From Diphasiastrum complanatum (lineage: Eukaryota > Streptophyta > Lycopodiopsida > Lycopodiales > Lycopodiaceae): 64,000 bases of DNA. The stretch lies in the NCBI GenBank assembly GCA_029204225.1, contig CM055106.1:24064221-24128220 (forward strand), written 5' to 3'. The stretch's first letter is position 1. Each line of letters starts with the position of its first letter. Under the pieces are notes generated by a model, which saw only the letters and a program-made list of their open reading frames with translations, made no database searches and was not told the DNA's origin. The translations under genes were made by a program, and so were the position numbers. Shown here piece after piece: positions 57,600 to 64,000 of the stretch.

Positions 57600-60500
57600 A
57601 AAAAGTTTGATCTACAGATTTAACATATCGTTAAATCTGAGATGTTGCTCCTTTGATAGAGCCTTTGTGAAGTAATCTGCTGCCATGTACTTTGTTTAGC
57701 AGAACACCAGTTCTACTTCCTTGCTGTGCACGTTCTCTCTAAGGTAATGATACCTGATTTCTATATGTTTGCTTCGAGAGTGAAATATCAAATTGAGAGA
57801 TAGCGCTATTGTGCTTTGATTGTCATAGTAGTGCAAGCAGTTGCCTGAGCCAGATCGCCTCTTTGGTTGCATTGGTGACAACTATGTATTTGGATTCCGT
57901 TGATGGTAATGCAATTGAGGTTTGCTTTCGGCTATTCCATAAGATTGGGTCTTGGTTGTATAAGAATACAAATCTAGAAGTTGATTTTCTAGTGTCAAGA
58001 TCTCTTGCCCAATCCGCATCTGTGTAGGCTTGAAGGATGTTGGAAGTGTGGCTACCTCCGTAGTAGATATTGAGAGTTTTCGTTGCTTGGATGTACTTCA
58101 CGACCTTTGTTAGTGCCTTCCAATGAGTTATCCCTGGATTTGACAGGAACTGACTGAGTGTTGTACTGAACGAATATGCAAGGTTTGGTCAAGTGCAGAA
58201 CATTGCATACATCAGTGAGCTGATGACGGATTGAAATGGATAGCGCTTCATCTCCTTAGTTTGAGGAGACTGCTCCTTTGATAGCTTCAGTCCAGGGTCA
58301 AGTGGAAAGTAACTTGGTTTACAGTTGGCCATTCCATACTTCTCCAACACGTTGTTCAAATATCGTTGCTGACTAATAAAGATCAGTCTGCTGAGTTGAT
58401 CTCGTTGAATTTGAATTCCAAGACAATAGTGGGCTGGATCCATGTCAGTCATCTTGTATTCCTGTGTCAGCATGTATTTTGCATCCTTCATCAGATTCAA
58501 ATTCAGATTGTTACTGAATAAGAGCGTATCATCTACGTAGAGAGTGATGATGATGCAAGTAATCTGATACAGACTTGAAGTAGACATTCGAGTCTGCTGA
58601 GTTTGGAATGAAACCATTCTCTATCAGAAATGTTTTGATCTTCTGGGACCTGCAGGTTCTGGGTGACTGTTTCAGCCCTTAGATAGCCTTGTGGATTTTG
58701 CATACAAGGTACTGTTGCTCGCCGTTGAGTTCGTGTCCCTCTGGCTACGTCATGTAGATTTCCTCTTCGATGGTTCCATTGAGGAAAGCAGTCTGGACAT
58801 CCATCTGGTGGACTTCAAGATCTGTTGCGGCTGCAAAAGAGAAGAGTAGGTGAATCGAAGAATTTCTGATGACTGGGCTGAAGGTTTCTAAATAATCCAG
58901 ATCTGGAATCTAGGAAAAGCCTTTGGTGACTAGCCTGACCTTGTAACGATTTAGCCTTTCTTCATCATCTTACTTTGTCTTGAATATCCATTTGCATGGG
59001 ATTGGTTTTCGGTCCTTTAGCAGCTCAGTGAGTGTCCATGTTTGATTCTCCATAAGAGAATCGAATTCGGTGTCCATCACTGCTTTCCACTGGTCAGCAT
59101 TAGGAGTGGACATGGCCTCAGCAACTATGTTTGGTTCCTATATGAAGTAGCAGGTCAGATCATCTATAAATCTAGATGGAGGCTGTCTGGACCTGTTCGA
59201 CCTTCTGGGTTGAACTTCATCCTCTAATGTGGGTTGACTCATTAAGGTTCTGACTCATTGTCTGAGTCATCATTGTTATTCAGCAATTGAATCCTTGGAT
59301 CAAAATTATCTGGTTGTTTTATCCTTGGGTTGGAATTATCAGCAGCTTTCTCTTTGTCATCGATGAACTAGTATTCCAAGAAAATGACATCTCTACTGGT
59401 GAATTCCTTCTCGGTATCCAAATTGTAGAGCTTGTATGCCTTGTGATTTGGGAAATAGCCAATAAAAAATGTTTTCCTACTCGTCATCTAGCTTTCTTCT
59501 TAGATCCTCAAGGATCTGAGTGAAAGCGATGCATCCAAATACTCGAATATATTTGAGTAATGGTTTTTATTTTGTGCACACCTCATAACATGTCTTTTCA
59601 TTCAGGGCTTTGGTGATGGATCAATTCTATAAATAGGCAATTGTAGTAACAACTTCTGCCTAGAATTTCTTTCGAAGAGAGACATGGGCCATCATGCTCT
59701 TGGCACTCTCGATGAGTGGCCAATTCTTTCATTCAACTACACCATTGGACTGAGGTGAGTAGTTGGTTTTATATTGTTGATGTATCCTATTGGCCTTGCA
59801 AAACTCCTTGTATTCTGTGGAGATGTGAGTCTCTCCCTCCATTTGTGCGTAGCGCCTTGATCTTCCTCTGGGTCTGGTTCTCTATAGACACCTTGAACTG
59901 CATGAAGAACTTGAATGCTTCAAACTTATTCTTCAGATAATAGGTTGCAGTCCTTTGAGAGAAGTCATTGATGAAGGTTAGGAAATAGAGAGCTCCCCCT
60001 GTGGAAGCAGTCTACATTGGGCCACAGATGTCGCTGTGTACAAGGTCAAGCAAGCCCTTGGATGGATGAACTAAGTCTGAACTGAAGGGACTTCTAGCAT
60101 GATTGCTTATAGTATAGCTTTTGCATGGAGAAGTTCGCTTGTTGACTGAAGGTAGGTCTTGTACTAGACTTTGTGTTGACATTTGCTAAATATTGTTGAA
60201 GTTAAGATGGCCAATTCTAGAATTGCACAACATATCAGTTGATTCAAAAGTGGATGTGTGAAGAGCTTGATTGTTAGAAGAGTAGCAATGGCTGAGTTTG
60301 TAAAGATAGCCACTTCTTCTTCTGTAGCCTAGAACCCTCCATGATTTGTCAAGAATTGTGCAGTCTTTTGTATCAAATTTGACCCTCCAACCTGAATCGG
60401 TGATTCAGCTAACTGAGAGCAGATTCTTGGTCAGATTTGAAATGTGGATAATGTTGGACAACAACTTGATTTCACTTCTTTTTAATTCAACTCTGACTAT

Positions 60501-61052
60501 TCTTTCACCTTTGATTGAATGTAATGAGTTGTTTCCAAGTTGCACAACTCAAGAGTGGGTAAATGACTTATAGTCCTTGAACCAGTCGCGATGATGAGTC
60601 ATGTGTTTTGTTGCTCCGGAGTCTAGATACCAGAAATCGATATCATGTTGTTCTCCGGCTTTGGTCATGAAAGCTGCTTCATCTTCTTCATCTTGTTGTT
60701 GCTGATTTGAGTGATTGGTTGTAACATTATGTGCTTGTTGTTGAAACTGGTTCTTCTTTTTGTTGTTGTACTTTAAAGTTCGGCAGTCCTTGATTTTGTC
60801 GCCAGTCCTCTTACAGTACCTACAAAATTTTTTTTGCACTAGTTGGAATGATGAAGAGCTTGAATTTGATTCAGAACCAAAATTTGGTCCAGACTGCATG
60901 TTGCTCTTCTTGTCAGTAGAGCCTGACTTTGTAGATCTCTTGGATCTAAATTTTTGATTTTTTGAATACAGAGCTTGAGGATCCAATTTTGAGCTCAAGG
61001 AGGATGCCGATCTTCTGATCTCCTCTTGTAGGAGCAGCAAAATTACCCTTGA
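57600..61052 (-). pseudogene. copia G: gag C-terminus, protease, integrase, RT, RNase H
   Basis: Right to left: gag (61050-60690) with zinc knuckle CRYCKRTGDKIKDC (the His is now Asp), protease FWYLDSGATKHMTHH (about 60640-60600), GAG_pre-integrase and integrase (60300-59000, poorly preserved), RT (58990-58190) with ITLYVDDTLLFSN at 58545-58507 and MDPAHYCLGIQIQRDQL, and RNase H (58101-57690) with YTDADWARDLDTRKSTSRFV, STESKYIVVTNATKEAIW and HIEIRYHYLRENVHSKEVEL. It ends near 57620 with TKALSKEQHLRFNDMLNL. Frame breaks and stops mean it is dead. The gag N-terminus is separated by the insertion at 61053-63798. Confidence 0.85.
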
Positions 61053-62038
61053 TACAATACAACACCCATCGTGATTTATGACATGTTTTGCGACGTGAAT
61101 TGCGAGCCTAATTTTTTTTTAATTCGTCGCAACATCGAAAAAACACGTCACTATAAGGTCGCCAGAATCTGACCACTTTAAAACACGTCGCAATCCGACA
61201 AACACAACCTGCCGCAATCCGCAACCAAAAATCTCGATCGATGAGAGGCAGTCCCACGTGGACGTCGCAATGCGACGTCCAAAGACGTCACAAAAGGTCC
61301 GACGTGGACGTCGCAATGCACATGTCGGATTTCGATGTCTGTAAATATAGAATGATGCATAAAATTAACCGATGGATGTCCGACGCCCATCTGACGTCCA
61401 TCCGACGTCTATCCAACGCATTTGGATGTCGGATTCCAACGTCCCAAATTAGGTAAAAAAAAAATTGTGTAAAAAATAGCGTGTGCATTTTTATCGGACT
61501 GTTCTTGGAGTTGAGTTCTTGGAGAAGCGATGTTCATGAATTGTTTTTAAAACAATATTTTTGAGTTGCATTCAACATTTGGATCAAATAACAAACTAAG
61601 CATGAGGTACTTTTCATTCTCATTTATATTTTATTTCATTACTTCATGTCCATTATGAATGACAATACTTTATTGCATTGCTTTGTGCACATCATAAATT
61701 TCATTTAGATTTTTAGATATAATATTGATTGTTGTTTTGAAATCCGACATTGCACATGGTTTTAAATTCTTAGTTGGTTATTACGTCAATCCACATCTCT
61801 AAATTTGACATTGCAATTTTTGAAAAAAGAACATTGCACATATAAAAGCAATGGCAATATAGCACGATCATTTGTAATAATAATATTTTCATAATATCAA
61901 TCAATGTATTACAAAATTGATGCTTTAATGTCGCATGAGTTTTTCTAGATCTAACATGATCTAAAATTTATAAACCTAATCTACTCATCGTCATCGTCTT
62001 AACGTCCAATATGCATGAACACAAGCAAACAAACTCTA

Positions 62039-62771
62039 TCAATATTTAATACTTGATCGTATTAAATAAAATAAATTTGACATCGGAATACAAACCACAT
62101 TAGTATGAATACAAAAACTAGTACTTACATTTGGAGGATGACCCTTGCTCTTTAGTTTGTCGACTAATGTGGCGTATGATTCCCTATAGGCAAATTCATA
62201 TTCCTCCTTAGTTGGCAGACGTCTATAGTCCGCCAACTATCCATGCATTCAATTTAAGTTGAAATTAATTTAGGGCTACGTTGGAGCAGCTAGTCATAAT
62301 GCATATTAAAAAATAAAAACATATGAAATCAAAGATAAACTATAAGAGTAGTGTAAGTTCACTTACCATGCTTGCTTGCAATCCTGTCTTTCCGCTCGAG
62401 CCCAACCTATGATTGCCTATCTCAAGAATCCTAGCAGCCGCAACTTTTTTCTAAATCTTGTATTTATCTGGTGTTCGTTCATCCGCTTTTACATGGTTCC
62501 AATCATTTCTTGAACACCAGGAGGGCTTGGATTGCCTGTCCCTATAAGCTCGTCGAGCCATATCACGATAATGCCTAATCCATAAGCTCATATGCTTATG
62601 AATTTCCTTCTCCTCGAATTCCTCTTCTTGTTGAAATTCGTCACGAAGGGTACCAATAACTTGTTGTTTATCGGCGGCAGGTTGTTTGGACCATTTACTA
62701 AATAGTTTGCGGACAAATGGAAAAGTGAATTTCAAGGTATGAAGAAGCCAAAAAGGAAATAAACATAACAT
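62039..62771 (-). pseudogene. CACTA J ORF2 (Transposase_24-like)
   Basis: Right to left: VRKLFSKWSKQPAADK, QEEEFEEKEIHKHMSLWIRH, YRDMARRAYRDRQSKPSWCS, NDWNHVKADERTPDKY, a stop, RILEIGNHRLGSSGKTGL, ending ASM at a good donor (ATG/GTAAGTGA, about 62366). The next exon is LADYRRLPTKEEYEFAYRES then LVDKLKSKGHPPN, with donor AAT/GTAAGT (about 62130). The same two-exon plan is seen in the copies at 10.7-13.4 kb. One in-frame stop lies before the first donor. Confidence 0.6.
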
Positions 62772-63049
62772 TGAAATGAAGAAGAAATATCAATTGAAGA
62801 AGAAGGAGGGCATTGGAGAACGACGAACCTTTGGAGCCTTTACCTTCAAAATGCTCTCGTGAATGGGTTTTTGATACGATGCTAAAAGCATCTGAAAATG
62901 AAGAAGAAGTGACCGAATTAGAATGGGAATTTGTTTGTGGATGTGGATGGAAGGTTAGTGTAATATTGTTTTTGTGAAGTTTTGTTTTTGTACTACTCAA
63001 TATATGAATAGTATTTCTAATTACACACATTTGATTTTTTGTGTTTTAG

Positions 63050-63300
63050 TATACATCATACTCTGCCATGTGGGCATATGGACACCATTACCATGTTGAG
63101 AGAGTTGACAACAAGCGACGTACATATGATTGTGGTATAATGGCCAACTTTCAACAAGAGAGTCGTTCTAGTGTGAGGGACCCTAATTCATTTCGGACGA
63201 CCTAGACTATGTATTTATGAAGTCAATTATGAGACTAATGCCAAATGCTTTATTTTTTACATAAAATGGTTTACGGTCATCTATCGCAACCCCTCAAGCA
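63050..63300 (+). pseudogene. TNP2 C-terminal (DUF4216-like) fragment
   Basis: AMWAYGHHYHVERVDNKRRT, YDCGIMANFQQESRSSVRDP, then (after a frame change) DLDYV, HIYEVNYETN-type sequence and IKWFTVIYRNP. It corresponds to WMHGRHFRTERIDKDRNTYD and YDCGVMANFT of the 44-kb TNP2 gene. It lies on the opposite strand to ORF2 within the same element. Confidence 0.6.
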
Positions 63301-63798
63301 TTGATCTTCAATCACCCTCAATCGCCCTCAATTGCTCCAAAGATGCTCCAACCTGCAAAAAATAGAGTGAGAGAGAAGATGTTGGATCGCGCAAATTCGA
63401 GCATTGTCATAGATGTCGGAATCTGGCGTTCTCCAAATACATCAAAATCCGACTTCTGTATCCATTCAGTTTCGGACGACAGGTCCCAAATGCCATGGAC
63501 AGGCTATCGGATTGCCGACAAGGACGTCGGATTCTGACGTCCACGTCAGATTACACCATATTTTTTTTTTGGAAAAACTATGCCAGGTCATATCCACGTT
63601 TGAATGTCAGAATCCGACATGTCAGATTTTGACGTGCCTTTTAAAAATTGGTCGCCACCCATATTTCCCGATCGCCGGACTCTAATTTTCGGATTTTTTA
63701 CTAGGACGTTGGATTTCAACGTGTCGGATTGTGACAGATTATGAAATTTTTGAACATCCGTCGGACGCCCACGTCGGAATCTGCACGATATGTTATTT

Positions 63799-64000
63799 TG
63801 ATAGAGTGAGGTGCTCTTGGGTAGAAATTGCCATTACCCAATTTCCGTAGGCTTCAAGTAGACTCGATAATAAAGTCATGAGTGCATCGGAGTATTCTAT
63901 GACTGAGCCAGTTGCAGTCATCTGCTCCATAAGATTTTTGAAGGTGTTGAGGTGGCTCAAAACACTATCTGCATCAGACATTCTAATGGTGAAGAATTTC
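63799..64000 (-). pseudogene. copia G gag, N-terminal side (continues beyond the window)
   Basis: Minus strand: SDADSVLSHLNTFKNLMEQM, VIEYSDALMTLLSSLLEAYG, NWVMAISTQEHLTLS, a UBN2-type gag that continues as RVILLLLQEEIRRS at 61049 on the other side of insertion J. The 5' end of copia G lies outside the window. Confidence 0.8.

Larger units (their letters stand above)
61053..63798. mobile_element. CACTA-like insertion J in copia G gag
   Basis: Splits the gag codons LS and RVI: removing 61053-63798 restores a continuous gag frame, and TGA is present at both borders (61050-61052 and 63799-63801), a 3-bp duplication as CACTA elements make. Both ends are packed with GACGTCGGA / TCCGACGTC / GACGTCC motifs (61070-61450 and 63410-63785), a subterminal type distinct from the two others in the window. 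The extreme ends share only a weak match (ATCGTG...GACATG / ATCGTG...GACGTG). Inside are an ORF2-like gene (minus) and a TNP2 C-terminal scrap (plus). Confidence 0.7.

Overview
The window is nuclear DNA of a seed plant, most likely an angiosperm. This rests on Ty1/copia elements primed by initiator tRNA-Met (TGGTATCAGAGC sites), a Ty3/gypsy element primed by tRNA-Asp, CACTA (En/Spm) transposons with TNP2 and Transposase_24 proteins, a tRNA-derived SINE, very long (GA)n tracts, and one plant-type PAM2-CUE-DUF1771-Smr gene. I see no operons, rRNA, tRNA genes or CRISPR. The species cannot be named from the sequence.

Layout. 0.1-1.9 kb holds a decayed gene whose last large exon looks like an N4/N6-type DNA methyltransferase. 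AT-rich DNA and a minus-strand copia piece (B) follow. Copia element A (LTRs at 4524-5920 and 25645-26869) is split inside integrase by a 15.9-kb composite insert at 7561-23456. That insert holds a partial LTR and the 5' half of copia D, an inverted copy of the Smr gene's promoter/5' leader, a cluster of CACTA ORF2 fragments, the 3' end of copia E, repeats R1 and Z, one arm of a large inverted repeat, and a frameshifted DUF7869-type gene. 26.9-30.0 kb holds another copia LTR and leader (C), an unknown decayed gene, and a field of TTCTCGAAAA-like repeats. 30.0-36.0 kb is a deleted Ty3/gypsy element on the minus strand. 36-42 kb carries copia LTRs/leaders (L, M), a mini copia (K) and a ~300-bp (GA)n tract. 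42-46 kb has the second inverted-repeat arm and a CACTA TNP2 gene. 46-50 kb is a repeat array of CACTA-subterminal type with GA tracts. 50.3-53.5 kb is the 5' half of copia F.

The only gene that looks intact is at 54.2-55.5 kb, a compact Smr-domain gene with TATA box and leader intron. Its downstream region carries a permuted copy of sequence from 28.5-29.4 kb. 56.7-64.0 kb is copia G (minus), whose gag is split by a 2.7-kb CACTA-like insertion.

Most of the window is therefore nested, broken mobile DNA. The main points of interest are: (1) the DNA-methyltransferase-like pseudogene; (2) the Smr gene with a shortened LDxHG motif and an inverted second copy of its promoter; (3) two copia halves (E and F) 36 kb apart whose flanks share a 5-bp duplication and match an empty site also in the window; (4) GA microsatellites inside duplicated segments, which let array length be compared between paralogous copies; (5) a DUF7869-like gene of unknown function.
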